Shown here: positions 32,299 through 40,469 of the stretch, in pieces
Position numbering within the stretch: the first letter of the stretch is position 1
Layout: each line of letters opens with the position of its first letter
Assembly (NCBI RefSeq): GCF_001017175.1
Contig: NZ_LCYG01000061.1
Location: 1 to 40,493, forward strand
Length of the DNA: 40,493 nt
Reading direction: 5' to 3'
Origin: Microvirga vignae
GTDB taxonomy: Bacteria > Pseudomonadota > Alphaproteobacteria > Rhizobiales > Beijerinckiaceae
Translations under genes and position numbers: made by a program
Notes under the pieces: generated by a model
Seen by the model: the letters and a program-made list of their open reading frames with translations, nothing else
What the model was told of the DNA's origin: nothing
The model's database searches: none

Positions 32299-32895
32299 AT
32301 GAAGACAATTGCCACCCTCGCGACCGCTGCTGCCATGCTCGCCGGCGTCGGCACCTATGCCTTCGCCCAGGCGCAGGCTCCCGCCGAGCCTCCGGCCGCG
32401 CAGGATCAGGGGCAGCAGGCTCGTCCGCGCCTGTCGCAGGATGACTTCAACCGCCTCGTCGATGCCCGCATCGCCTCGATCAAGGCTGGCCTGAAGCTCA
32501 CTGCCGATCAGGAAAGGGTCTGGGGCCCGGTAGAGTCCGCCATCCGCAACGCCGCCAACCAGCGCTATACGCGGATGACACAGTTCCGCGAGAACCGCGA
32601 GCAGCGTCGCTCGGCAGACTTCATGCAGCGCTTCGAGCAGCGCAGCACCATGCAGACCGAGCGCGCACAGAGCTCGTCGGCCATCGCGACGGCTCTGCGC
32701 CCTCTCTGGGATACGTTCAGCGAAGACCAGAAGCGCATCGCTCCGCGCCTGATGCGTGAGGCCGTGGAAGACGGCCTGGGCTGGCGTCAGCGCCACGGCC
32801 GCGGTGACCGCGACGATCACCGCGACCGCCGGGCCGAGATGCGGCACCATGGCCCCATGGGCCCTGGCCCGCGCGGCCCCGCTCCTCAGCAGTAG
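32299..32895 (+). CDS. Periplasmic Spy/LTXXQ-like protein
   Basis: 198 residues. Signal peptide MKTIATLATAAAMLAGVGTY plus AFAQ. The mature protein starts Pro/Ala/Gln rich, then has an all-helical core with the LTXXQ-type element LKLTADQERVWGPVESAI and helices FRENREQRRSADFMQRFEQ and ATALRPLWDTFSEDQKRIAP. The C-terminus is rich in His, Arg, Asp and Gly (RHGRGDRDDHRDRRAEMRHH), a possible metal-binding tail. Spy/CpxP-like proteins are envelope-stress chaperones or signalling modulators; that role is inference here. A perfect AAGGAGG lies 8 bases before the ATG; the reading from 32212 is rejected. Confidence 0.85.
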   Translation: MKTIATLATAAAMLAGVGTYAFAQAQAPAEPPAAQDQGQQARPRLSQDDFNRLVDARIASIKAGLKLTADQERVWGPVESAIRNAANQRYTRMTQFRENREQRRSADFMQRFEQRSTMQTERAQSSSAIATALRPLWDTFSEDQKRIAPRLMREAVEDGLGWRQRHGRGDRDDHRDRRAEMRHHGPMGPGPRGPAPQQ

Positions 32896-32912
32896 TTTCT
32901 AATCCCCAAACA

Positions 32913-32938
32913 AAAAGGCCGCTGGAAGGCGGCCTTAA
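32913..32938 (-). terminator. Terminator of the DUF6065 gene
   Basis: Stem aaggccgc/gcggcctt with a 6-base loop; on the minus strand it is followed by TTTTTG. It overlaps the TAA stop at 32935-32937. It may also slow plus-strand transcription after the Spy-like gene. Confidence 0.85.
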
Positions 32939-33732
32939 TCCTGTTGCGGCATCTTTAGCCTGCGCCTCGTGAGATGATAGCTCGGCTGCCCGTTGAGGTC
33001 CGGGCCTTCGCCCCGGATATAATGGCGCTGCCACCCCTGCTTCAATGTCTCCGGCTCTCCTGCGGCGAGCTGAGCAAGGAATGCCTTGCGGGATTGGCTC
33101 CAAGCAACATAGGCAGCTTTGAGGTCAGGATCCTCGTCAAGACTGGCAAGTCTGGGACCAACGCTGTCAAGCTGTGCATGCGGAACCAGCGTGATAAAGC
33201 AAAAAGGCTCACCCGCCTCGAACTGGACCGTACCGGGGCGGGTAAAACGCCAATTCATCGTGAAGGACATCGGCAACCAGTCCGTTTCGACAAGGCCGTC
33301 GAGAGGCGCGATCCCATCCTTGACCAAATTGGGAGTTCCCCGCACCCAGACGGCCCAACCAGAATTGGTGCGAAACAGATAACCGGGTTCGAAAGTGATG
33401 ATGCCTTCGCCGAAATGGGACCGAGCAAACCGGACATGTTCATTGTCGGGTGACTGCAAGGTGACGCCCTTGGGAGCCGGGTCACCGTTCCAGGTCGCAC
33501 TGAATGCACACGGAGTCAGGATTTCCCAGCCACTCGCATTGGCGATCGACAGAGGGGTGCAACGATAGGCGAAACGCTGGACTGTCTCGTCCATCCAGCG
33601 GCGTTCCGAACCCCCAGGGACGATCAGCGGCGGATTTCTTTTAAGGCGATAGCAAGTCAGCTCCGGTGGGTCGAGGCGACCGTCAGTCTTGTCCTTGCCG
33701 TCGAGGATCTGCTCAGCAACTTTGTCCTGCAT
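32935..33732 (-). CDS. DUF6065 family protein
   Basis: About 265 residues. The sequence matches what I recall of DUF6065: PPELTCYRLKRNPPLIVPGG, ERRWMDETVQRFAYRCTPLS, IANASGWEILTPCAFSATWN, HFGEGIITFEPGYLFRTNSG, LVETDWLPMSFTMNWRFTRP and FEAGEPFCFITLVPHAQLD. No signal peptide or membrane segment. No activity is established; the conserved aromatic and acidic residues suggest a jelly-roll or enzyme-like fold. Start taken at the ATG at 33732, just after the rpsD terminator, with purine-rich GGGGTGGGGG upstream; a longer frame to 33819 would overlap the rpsD end and its terminator and is rejected. It has its own terminator. Confidence 0.82.
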   Translation of the reverse strand: MQDKVAEQILDGKDKTDGRLDPPELTCYRLKRNPPLIVPGGSERRWMDETVQRFAYRCTPLSIANASGWEILTPCAFSATWNGDPAPKGVTLQSPDNEHVRFARSHFGEGIITFEPGYLFRTNSGWAVWVRGTPNLVKDGIAPLDGLVETDWLPMSFTMNWRFTRPGTVQFEAGEPFCFITLVPHAQLDSVGPRLASLDEDPDLKAAYVAWSQSRKAFLAQLAAGEPETLKQGWQRHYIRGEGPDLNGQPSYHLTRRRLKMPQQD

Positions 33733-33746
33733 CCCCCACCCCAACG

Positions 33747-33775
33747 AAAAAGGCCGCCCTCGCAGGCGGCCTTTT
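33747..33775 (-). terminator. Terminator of rpsD
   Basis: Stem aaaaggccgcc/ggcggcctttt with a 6-base loop, 25 bp after the rpsD stop; T-run on the minus strand (TTTTTCG). Confidence 0.9.
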
Positions 33776-33799
33776 GATCTTGCGAAGACTTTCGCGGGA

Positions 33800-34417
33800 T
33801 TAGCGCGAATAGAACTCAATTACAAGATTCGGTTCCATCTGCACCGCATACGGCACCTCGGAGAGGGTCGGGATGCGGGTGAAACGAGCCGTCATCTTGG
33901 AGTGATCGACTTCGATGTAGTCCGGAACGTCACGCTCGGCGAGCTGCGACGCAACGACCACGACCTCGAGCTGCTTGGACTTGTCCTTCACCTCAATCAC
34001 GTCGCCAGCCTTCACGAGATAGCTCGGGATGTTCACGCGGCGGCCGTTGACCTTCACGTGACCGTGGTTGACGAACTGACGGGCGGCGAAGGGGGTCGCA
34101 ACGAACTTCGCGCGATACACGATCGCGTCGAGACGACGCTCGAGCAGGCCGATCAGGTTCTCACCGGAGTCGCCCTTCTGGCGGATAGCCTCCGCGTAGT
34201 AGCGGCGGAACTGCTTCTCGGTGATGTTGGCGTAGTAGCCTTTCAGCTTCTGCTTGGCGCGCAGCTGCGTGCCGAAGTCGGAGAGCTTGCCCTTGCGGCG
34301 CTGGCCGTGCTGGCCGGGGCCGTATTCGCGGCGGTTCACGGGGCTCTTCGGGCGGCCCCAGATGTTTTGACCCATGCGGCGGTCAAGCTTGTGCTTGGCC
34401 TGAATGCGCTTCGACAT
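33800..34417 (-). CDS. rpsD: 30S ribosomal protein S4
   Basis: 205 residues, the family length. It binds 16S rRNA early in small-subunit assembly. Typical features: MSKRIQAKHKLDRRMGQNIW, the alphaproteobacterial GPGQHGQRRKGKLSDFGTQL, KQKLKGYYANITEKQFRRYY and the S4 RNA-binding domain (LERRLDAIVYRAKFVATPFA, ARQFVNHGHVKVNGRRVNIP SYLVKAGD). AGAGGAA lies 6 bases before the ATG at 34417. A longer reading to 34618 would translate the leader and a repeat and is rejected. It is monocistronic by its terminator, with murI upstream on the same strand. A stable hairpin in the leader may take part in autoregulation. Confidence 0.98.
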   Translation of the reverse strand: MSKRIQAKHKLDRRMGQNIWGRPKSPVNRREYGPGQHGQRRKGKLSDFGTQLRAKQKLKGYYANITEKQFRRYYAEAIRQKGDSGENLIGLLERRLDAIVYRAKFVATPFAARQFVNHGHVKVNGRRVNIPSYLVKAGDVIEVKDKSKQLEVVVVASQLAERDVPDYIEVDHSKMTARFTRIPTLSEVPYAVQMEPNLVIEFYSR

Positions 34418-34467
34418 CGCTGTTCCTCTTTGTTGTCGAATTGGCGAGGAACGCGCCCTCCTCTTCC

Positions 34468-34512
34468 CCTCATCCCGAGGAGGCCCAAAGGGCCGTCTCG
34501 AGGGACGGGACG
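34468..34512. repeat. Short palindromic repeat (ctcatcccgagg type)
   Basis: ctcatcccgaggaggcccaa followed by agggccgtctcgagggacgg forms an imperfect inverted repeat. It resembles the common Rhizobiales intergenic palindrome that contains catcctgagga...tctcgaaggatga. It lies in the rpsD upstream region. Confidence 0.6.
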
Positions 34513-34534
34513 ACAGGCCGACCGGAAGCCGGGC

Positions 34535-34565
34535 CACGGGAGCGTAAAAAGTTACGCGGCCCGTG
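34535..34565 (-). promoter_or_regulatory. Stable hairpin in murI-rpsD gap
   Basis: CACGGG/CCCGTG outer stem and GCGTAA/TTACGC inner stem with a 4-base loop. It lacks a T-run on either strand, so it is not a good intrinsic terminator. It lies 120 bp before rpsD and may be part of its 5' leader. Confidence 0.45.
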
Positions 34566-34636
34566 AGGACCGCGTGAACGGGAGGGATGTAAGAGAAAAC
34601 GGGGCATAAGTCAATCAAGACCGGCCCTTATCCGCC

Positions 34637-35464
34637 TCACCCCCGGAGGAGCGGCATGTCCTCGATCAGCACGACCGGCAACCCCTTGCCGCGCAAGGCC
34701 TCGCGGAAGGCTGCCGTGATGCCCGCTCCACCGGTGAAGACCGCCAGCGCCTCGTTCTCATCAGCCTCGTGCCCCGGAACGGGCGGACCGATGAGCTGGG
34801 TCACGCGGCGAGCGATAGCCGGAGCCGGGTCGATCCAGGTCACGGGCCAGGGCGCGAGCTCTTGAAGGCGCGGCAGGAGGAGCGGGTAATGCGTGCAGCC
34901 GAGCGACACGACATCCGTCCGCCCGCCCTCATCCTCGATGAAGCAAGGTTGAAGCTCTTCAATCAGCTCCTCATCGGAAACCGGATTGCCCGCCAGCTCC
35001 GCCTCTGCGAAGCCAGCCAGACGGCGTGAGCCCACGAGATTGACCTTGCAATCGGCTGCGTAGGTCTGGACGAGATCGCGCGTGTACTCGCGCGTCACGG
35101 TGGCCGACGTCGCCAGCATCGTGATGTACCTCGTCTGGGTTGCCTGGGCCGCAGGCTTGATCGCCGGGACGGTGCCGACGAAAGGCACCGAGAAGCGCTC
35201 GCGCAGATGCGGCAGCACGATGGTGGAGGCCGTGTTGCAGGCGACCACCACAAGCTGCGGATCATACAGGTCGATCAGCCTCTCCATGACGGCCAGAACA
35301 CGGACGGTGATCGCCTCCTCGCTCAGTCGCCCATACGGAAAGGCCGCATCATCGCCCGCATAGACGAAGCGGGCATCGGGACGAGTTTTCAGCACCTCGG
35401 AGAACACCGTGAGGCCGCCGAGGCCGGAATCGAAGACGAGGATCGTGGGAACAGGAGAAGGCAT
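34637..35464 (-). CDS. murI: Glutamate racemase
   Basis: 275 residues. It makes D-glutamate for peptidoglycan. The two catalytic cysteines are C76 in VVVACNTASTIVLP and C190 in VSLGCTHYPLLLP, with the N-terminal LVFDSGLGGLTVFSEV, YAGDDAAFPYGRLSEEAI (family DxxxxPYG) and FVGTVPAIKPAA. The ATG at 35464 (MPSPVPTILVFDSGLGGL) matches family starts but has a weak ribosome-binding site; an ATG at 35509, behind AAGG, would add 15 residues and cannot be excluded. Upstream is the secreted hydrolase gene at about 80 bp, downstream rpsD. Confidence 0.95.
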   Translation of the reverse strand: MPSPVPTILVFDSGLGGLTVFSEVLKTRPDARFVYAGDDAAFPYGRLSEEAITVRVLAVMERLIDLYDPQLVVVACNTASTIVLPHLRERFSVPFVGTVPAIKPAAQATQTRYITMLATSATVTREYTRDLVQTYAADCKVNLVGSRRLAGFAEAELAGNPVSDEELIEELQPCFIEDEGGRTDVVSLGCTHYPLLLPRLQELAPWPVTWIDPAPAIARRVTQLIGPPVPGHEADENEALAVFTGGAGITAAFREALRGKGLPVVLIEDMPLLRG

Positions 35465-35547
35465 GACAGCCGAGTTATAGGACGCCCCGGCCAGAAGATC
35501 GATACGCATCGGCAAACCTTACGAATGAAGCTGCTTCAGAAAGTCGT

Positions 35548-36717
35548 TCAGTCCCTGCTTGTTCTCGGTGGAGACATGTTGAGCTCACGGCGAGGCCCCT
35601 GCTCCGGCTGCTTTTCCTGCCCTGCCACCTTCGGCAACTGGGTCGAGAGACGGCGCACGGGCCAGCCGTCGCTCCAGTTGCCCATGTCCACGAATTTCGG
35701 ATCGCGCGCGAGAACGGTGGCGTCCCTGCCCGAGAAAGCCGCATCGGCCGCCATCTCGAAGGTCTTCCAGAAGGCGAGATAATCGAGACTGTCGATGCCG
35801 TTGTTTCCGAGCTGCTGGGTCAGGATGGTCTGGGGGCCGGAGAGCGCCATGTCGGCGCTCCACTTCCAGGTATTCTTTTGCTTCGGATCACGCGGCGGAT
35901 CGGGCGGGAGCTTGATGGCCGCGGCATCATATTCGGGCTTGGGCGAGCCGGGCGAAGCCAGGGTCGCGGTGAGTGCCGGATAGCCATGGTCATCCGAGCT
36001 TGCGCGCATGAACAGCTTGCGGGTGGCCGGGATCGCGCTCGTCGCCTCAAGGATCCGGCGGGAGGCGCGGTCGCTCGGCAGGTGCTCCCTATCGCCGCTC
36101 ATGGCGATCAGAAGGGTCTGGTCATCCACGGTCGAGAGGTCGCGGAGCATGATGCCACGCTCCTTCTCGTTGGAGGCGATGCCGCCCGGTACCAGACCGA
36201 GGATCAGCTTCGGAGCCGGAAGCTTGCTCTCCCCCACGCCCGCCGCCACGTTGAGGGCAACCGGCACGCCGGCGGAATGGCCGATGAAGGCTACGCGATT
36301 GAGATCGGGCCGCGCCTGCGGATCGTCGGCCAGAGCCGCCAATGCATCATGGATCAGAGCCTCCGCCCGCGCCGTCGCATCGGCAGGGCGGGAGCGGTTC
36401 ACTTCCTGGAAGCGCGGGAAGATGACGAGATAGCCCTTGCGGGCCAGATGATCGATGAAGCCACCATAGAGAGCCGGGTTCACGGCGCCCCAGGAATGGA
36501 AGAACACCACGACCGGGCGAGAGGCGGGTGTATCGTTGCCATGGAAAATATAAGCGCCTGAACTGACGGTTCCGGTCCCGCGCCTGACCACCTCGGCGGT
36601 CTTGTAGTCCGACCCGCCCGGCCCCTGCCCCGGCTGACCCGGCGGCGTTGCTGCAATCGCCACCGGAGCGGCGAGGCACGAACCGAGGAAAACAAGGGCA
36701 GTCAGTGAGCGGCGCAT
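35548..36717 (-). CDS. Exported alpha/beta hydrolase
   Basis: 389 residues. Signal peptide MRRSLTALVFLGSCLAAPVA continuing to IAA. Alpha/beta hydrolase features: VVVFFHSWGAVNPALYGGFI (oxyanion region), HLARKGYLVIFPRF and the nucleophile elbow FIGHSAGVPVALN (S148). The following LILGLVPGGIASNEKERGIM and TLLIAMSGDREHLPSDRASR (acid residue region), then SSDDHGYPALTATL (histidine candidate), complete a plausible triad. It resembles dienelactone hydrolase/PAF-acetylhydrolase-like exported esterases; substrate unknown. The polar C-terminal tail (EKQPEQGPRRELNMSPPRTS) is probably disordered. It lies 64 bp after trmJ on the same strand. Confidence 0.85.
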   Translation of the reverse strand: MRRSLTALVFLGSCLAAPVAIAATPPGQPGQGPGGSDYKTAEVVRRGTGTVSSGAYIFHGNDTPASRPVVVFFHSWGAVNPALYGGFIDHLARKGYLVIFPRFQEVNRSRPADATARAEALIHDALAALADDPQARPDLNRVAFIGHSAGVPVALNVAAGVGESKLPAPKLILGLVPGGIASNEKERGIMLRDLSTVDDQTLLIAMSGDREHLPSDRASRRILEATSAIPATRKLFMRASSDDHGYPALTATLASPGSPKPEYDAAAIKLPPDPPRDPKQKNTWKWSADMALSGPQTILTQQLGNNGIDSLDYLAFWKTFEMAADAAFSGRDATVLARDPKFVDMGNWSDGWPVRRLSTQLPKVAGQEKQPEQGPRRELNMSPPRTSRD

Positions 36718-36781
36718 GGCGATCTCAGATCAGAATGTGCGGAGCAAAAATGGCTCCTGGCAACACTAGAGCAGAAGATCT

Positions 36782-37516
36782 TTAAGGCTTTCTCAACCGG
36801 CGCCCTTCCGCAAGAGCGCGAATCGCCCCGCGCAGAGTGCGCACGTCCTGCTCCGTCATCTCGAGCCGGTGAAAGATGTCCCGCATGTTGCGCGTCATGG
36901 TCGGCTTCTTGTCCTCGGGGTAGAAGTTCACCGCATCGAGTTCGGCTTCGAGATAATCGAAGAACGAGGTCACCATCTCGCGTGGTGCGGGCGGCGAGAG
37001 CCTCTCGCCGGAAAACGGCAGCGCCCCGCCGGTGGCGAGCTTGTACCATTCGTAGGACACGAGCAGCACGGCCTGGGCCAAGTTCAGGGACGAGAATTGC
37101 GGGTCGACCGGGAAGGTGATGATGGCATTCGCCAGAGAGACCTCGTCGTTCTCCAGGCCTGTGCGCTCGCGCCCGAACATGATGCCGATGCGCTGGCCTT
37201 CCGTGCCGCGCCGGTGTGTCTCGACCATCGCCTCGTCAGGTCCGAAGACCCGTTTCATCTGCCCCCGCTCCCGCGCCGTGGTGGCAAAGACGAAGTTCAG
37301 ATCGGCAATGGCCTCGCGCACGGTATCATAGAGCTTCGCGCCCTCCAGCACATGCACCGCGCCGGATGCCGCCGAATGCGCCCCCTTCCGGGGCCAGCCG
37401 TCGCGCGGGGCGACGATGCGCAGTTCCGAGAGACTGAAGTTGGCCATGGCGCGCGCCACCATGCCGATATTCTCGGCAAGCTGCGGTTCCACGAGGATGA
37501 TGATGGGGCGGATCAT
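36782..37516 (-). CDS. trmJ: tRNA 2'-O-methyltransferase TrmJ
   Basis: 244 residues. SPOUT-fold (TrmH family, group 1) methyltransferase that methylates the ribose at position 32 of tRNAs. Motifs: IILVEPQLAENIGMVARAMA, IVAPRDGWPRKGAHSAASGA, IGIMFGRERTGLENDEVSLA (motif 2) and FSSLNLAQAVLLVSYEWYKL (motif 3, knotted SAM site). The C-terminal helices (ALDAV-type FYPEDKKPTMTRNMRDIFHR) are typical of TrmJ. The ATG at 37516 has a poor ribosome-binding site but matches family starts. It reads away from the aldehyde dehydrogenase across a mosaic repeat. Confidence 0.93.
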   Translation of the reverse strand: MIRPIIILVEPQLAENIGMVARAMANFSLSELRIVAPRDGWPRKGAHSAASGAVHVLEGAKLYDTVREAIADLNFVFATTARERGQMKRVFGPDEAMVETHRRGTEGQRIGIMFGRERTGLENDEVSLANAIITFPVDPQFSSLNLAQAVLLVSYEWYKLATGGALPFSGERLSPPAPREMVTSFFDYLEAELDAVNFYPEDKKPTMTRNMRDIFHRLEMTEQDVRTLRGAIRALAEGRRLRKP

Positions 37517-37592
37517 GATGCGTCTTTGAACTTAAATCTGGCCCGAGGGGCAGATGAGATGCCTCTCCATAACGCCAAACGAAGCGCCGCGC

Positions 37593-37684
37593 CTAGCGCA
37601 TCGTCAGCGAAAAGTGGACCCGGTTTTCCGCGCAGACGATGCGCTCCTCTCAAGAATGAGCATCGGATCGATCCGATGCTCTAG
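37593..37684 (+). repeat. Mosaic repeat, copy 7 (A plus shortened B)
   Basis: Module A at 37593-37645 (ctagcgcatcgtcagcgaaa ... cgcagacgatgcgc) and a shortened module B at 37658-37684, where only gagcatcgg/atcgatc/ccgatgctc arms remain and the central accaaaagtgg part is deleted. CTAG at both ends. Upstream of the aldehyde dehydrogenase. Confidence 0.88.
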
Positions 37685-37805
37685 GGCGATGTCCATTGGG
37701 ACATGTCTATTGCTGGGGCTTTCGCCTCAGCGACTGAACCGCTCTAATGTCAAGCCGGACAACATCACTGCGCCTCATAAGATGGCGTGTGCAAGGGAGG
37801 ACAGC

Positions 37806-39251
37806 ATGGACGAAAGGCTTCTCATCGGCGATCAGGACGCATCGGCCCAAAGCGGGGTGACCTTCGAGCGGCGCGATCCCGTGACGGACGAGGTCGCCAC
37901 GCGCGCACCCGCTGCCGGTGTCGAGGATGCCAACAGGGCGATCGAAGCGGCGGCGGCTGCCTTTCCGCAATGGTCGGAAACAGGCCCCGGCGAACGGCGC
38001 GCTCTGTTGTTGAAAGCCGCCGATCTGATGCAGGCGAATGTCGAGCGGTTTACCGAGCTGATGGTGAAGGAAACCGGCGCCACCGCGCCCTGGGCCGGGT
38101 TCAACGTGATGCTCGCCTCCAACATGCTGCGCGAAGCGGCCGCAATGACGACGCAGATCACGGGCGAAGTGATCCCCTCCGACAAGCCGGGCACGACGGC
38201 GCTCGCCATCCGCCAACCGGCTGGTGTCTGCGTGGGCATGGCTCCCTGGAACGCACCCGTCATCCTCGGCACCCGTGCGGTCGCCATGCCGCTCGCCTGC
38301 GGCAACACGGTGGTGCTCAAGGCTTCCGAGCTCTGCCCCGGCACGCATCGCCTCATCGGTGAAGTCCTGACCGAAGCCGGTTTCCCGGCGGGCGTCATCA
38401 ATGTGGTCACGCACGCCGCCGCCGATGCACCGAAAGTCGTCGAAGCCCTGATTGTCCATCCGGCCGTTCGCCGAGTGAATTTCACGGGCTCAACCCCCGT
38501 CGGCAAAATCATTGCCGAGATCGCGGCGCGGCATCTGAAGCCGGTTCTGCTGGAACTCGGCGGCAAGGCGCCTCTCATCGTGCTCGACGATGCCGATATC
38601 GATGCCGCCGTGAATGCTGCTGCCTTCGGGGCCTTCCTCAACCAAGGCCAGATCTGCATGTCCACGGAGCGCATCATCGTGGATGAGAAGGTAGCCGACG
38701 AGTTCGTCGCGAAACTCGCCGCCAAGGCCAAGGCCCTGCCCGCCGGCAATCCCCGCGAACATGTGGTGCTCGGCTCCATCGTCAGCGCCGAGGAAGCAGA
38801 ACGCGTCGAAGGACTGGTGAAGGACGCCGTCGCGAAAGGCGGCACCCTCGTGGCAGGCGGCAATCGCAACGGCACGATCATGGAAGCGACGCTCGTCGAC
38901 AACGTGGTGCCGGGCATGCGCATGTATGAGGAGGAGTCATTCGGCCCCGCCAAGAGCATTATCCGCGTGAAGGGCGTGGAGGAAGCAATCCGCATCGCCA
39001 ACGACACGGAATACGGCCTCTCATCCGCCGTGTTCGGACGTGATATCCAGCGCGCCCTGCAGGTGGCCAAGCGTATCCAGTCCGGTATCTGCCACATCAA
39101 TGGCCCAACCGTTGGAGACGAGGCGCAAATGCCCTTCGGCGGCGTGAAAGGCTCCGGCTATGGCCGCTTCGGCGGCAAGGCAGCCATCGCGGAGTTCACG
39201 GATCTGCGCTGGATCACCATCGAGGATCCGAACCAGCATTACCCGTTCTGA
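37806..39251 (+). CDS. NAD(P)-dependent aldehyde dehydrogenase (vanillin/salicylaldehyde type)
   Basis: 481 residues. Catalytic residues: N149 in MAPWNAPVILG, E250 in PVLLELGGKAPLIV and C284 in NQGQICMSTERIIV; NAD site in VNFTGSTPVGKII. The GQICMSTERI form and overall layout are closest to aromatic aldehyde dehydrogenases (vanillin, benzaldehyde, salicylaldehyde), but a precise substrate needs comparison. GGGAGGA lies 6 bases before the ATG at 37806. The reading from 37554 runs through a mosaic repeat and is rejected. A strong terminator follows. No aromatic-degradation genes are adjacent. Confidence 0.92.
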   Translation: MDERLLIGDQDASAQSGVTFERRDPVTDEVATRAPAAGVEDANRAIEAAAAAFPQWSETGPGERRALLLKAADLMQANVERFTELMVKETGATAPWAGFNVMLASNMLREAAAMTTQITGEVIPSDKPGTTALAIRQPAGVCVGMAPWNAPVILGTRAVAMPLACGNTVVLKASELCPGTHRLIGEVLTEAGFPAGVINVVTHAAADAPKVVEALIVHPAVRRVNFTGSTPVGKIIAEIAARHLKPVLLELGGKAPLIVLDDADIDAAVNAAAFGAFLNQGQICMSTERIIVDEKVADEFVAKLAAKAKALPAGNPREHVVLGSIVSAEEAERVEGLVKDAVAKGGTLVAGGNRNGTIMEATLVDNVVPGMRMYEEESFGPAKSIIRVKGVEEAIRIANDTEYGLSSAVFGRDIQRALQVAKRIQSGICHINGPTVGDEAQMPFGGVKGSGYGRFGGKAAIAEFTDLRWITIEDPNQHYPF

Positions 39252-39277
39252 GCGATCATCGGCTCACCTAAGACAAA

Positions 39278-39311
39278 GCCTCCCTGGGATCCCAGGGAGG
39301 CCTCTCTTTTC
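39278..39311 (+). terminator. Terminator after aldehyde dehydrogenase
   Basis: Perfect palindrome gcctccctggg/cccagggaggc around a central at, then ctctctttt. It lies 27 bp after the stop. Confidence 0.85.
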
Positions 39312-39328
39312 CGGCCCTGCGAAAGCCG

Positions 39329-39426
39329 CTAGAGCATCGTATCGTTCGGGCGGAAAACCGGATCCCCTTTTCGCTGACGTGGCCCTTCGGGTCACTGACG
39401 CGGACCTCCGGTTCCGCACGATGCGC
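39329..39426 (-). repeat. Mosaic repeat, copy 8 (single hybrid module with diverged insert)
   Basis: Starts ctagagcatcgtatcgttcg (B-like end), then cggaaaaccgg, the insert tgacgtggcccttcgggtca and ctgacgcggacctccggttc, and ends ccgcacgatgcgc (A-like end). It stops two bases before the stop codon of the lipoprotein gene. Confidence 0.85.
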
Positions 39427-39428
39427 CG

Positions 39429-39719
39429 TTACCAGCAACCACCCCAACCGCAATAGTAATGCGGACGGGCAACGGCGGCTCCGATCACCGCACCACCGAC
39501 GACGCCGGCAGCGGCACCGGCAGCGGCCTGATTGGCCGCCGTGTTCGACTGGGCCACGTTGTTGCGGTAGCTGGCATTGACGCAGCGCGTGTAAGTCCTG
39601 GTACCCGGCTTCAGACCCGTCTCCTGACAGACAGCCTCGGCATTTGACATGGATTGTTCCGCCGTTTGACAGCCGGCGAGCACAAGAGCCGTCGCCCCGA
39701 GAAGAATGGCAAGACGCAT
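39429..39719 (-). CDS. Glycine-zipper outer-membrane lipoprotein
   Basis: 96 residues. Lipoprotein signal MRLAILLGATALVLAGC with lipobox LAGC (C17). Mature part: a Cys-containing motif (NAEAVCQETGLKPGTRTYTRC), then a glycine-zipper-like stretch QAAAGAAAGVVGGAVIGAAV and the end PHYYCGWGGCW. Such small lipoproteins associate with the outer membrane and may oligomerise through the glycine zipper. No specific function. AGAGGAA lies 7 bases before the ATG. Upstream, about 220 bp without a gene separate it from the degenerate phospholipase-like gene. Confidence 0.85.
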   Translation of the reverse strand: MRLAILLGATALVLAGCQTAEQSMSNAEAVCQETGLKPGTRTYTRCVNASYRNNVAQSNTAANQAAAGAAAGVVGGAVIGAAVARPHYYCGWGGCW

Positions 39720-39942
39720 ATCAGTTCCTCTTTGACATCGAAGTAAAACATCCGATGGCTCAAGTAGAGTAGCGTTTCACAGCTCCAGCCGTGTCGAACC
39801 AGCCCAGTGAAGAGCCATTGGAATAAGAGTATCCCACTACGGTAACGCCTGGTTTTCCGTGCGTAAGCACACATGGCAGGCTGTTATTCCCACGATTGGA
39901 ACCGAAACCCACACAGGATTTTTATTTGACCCGCTACGTCAT

Positions 39943-40357
39943 ATGTCCGCCTTCTACCTCGGAGAGCCAAACTGTCCTGGCCTCATTCCACCCTTCTCGT
40001 CGTCTGTCTGGCGGCTCTCGCCTCAGGCCCGACGATAGCCGCCTCCTCCACGGCCAAGATCGCACACCGCGCTCCCACGCTCTTTCACGGCAATTGATGT
40101 GGACTTGGAGACATCAGGCGGGGCGCGCCGGTTGACGCCTTCGATGCGGCCTGCCGGGCGCACGACCTCTGTTATGAACGGATGGGCCGGGAGCCTGTAG
40201 TTGCGACCGGGCATTCTTGAGGGCGACGGCAGCTCTGGCTCAGCGTCGGAGAATGGACGAAACCGTGAGGACCAAGGCCGCCATGGCCAACACGCTTTTC
40301 GCCCTCACGCCCTGCGTCGAGTTAAGGAAAAGTCCGTATCGCGCCAGAAAGCGCTGA
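39943..40357 (+). pseudogene. Degenerate secreted phospholipase A2-like gene
   Basis: One frame gives an export signal (STLLVVCLAALASGPTIAAS) and then TLFHGN-stop-CGLGDIRRGA and PVDAFDAACRAHDLCYERMG, the latter being the phospholipase A2 CxxHDxCY active-site motif. The stop (TGA at 40095-40097) stands where a Trp (TGG) would be expected (GNWCG). After the motif, the matching continuation CDRAFLRATAALAQRRRMDE ... FALTPCVEL lies in another frame, so there is also a frameshift near 40,200. The N-terminal ATG at 39943 is in yet another frame. At least two and probably three disruptions point to a decaying gene rather than sequencing error. Confidence 0.7.
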
Positions 40358-40469
40358 ATTCCGGGCCTCCCCCCACCTTCCCCGCCGGCCTCAACCGCGC
40401 TATAGCCCCCGGTAACCGCCTGCCGCCGGCAGGCCTGTTCCAGCCCTTCAAGAAGCGTAAGGTGAGATC

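Noticed and set aside
37554..37805. N-terminal extension of the aldehyde dehydrogenase
   Set aside because: It covers mosaic repeat copy 7; GGGAGGA before 37806 sets the start.
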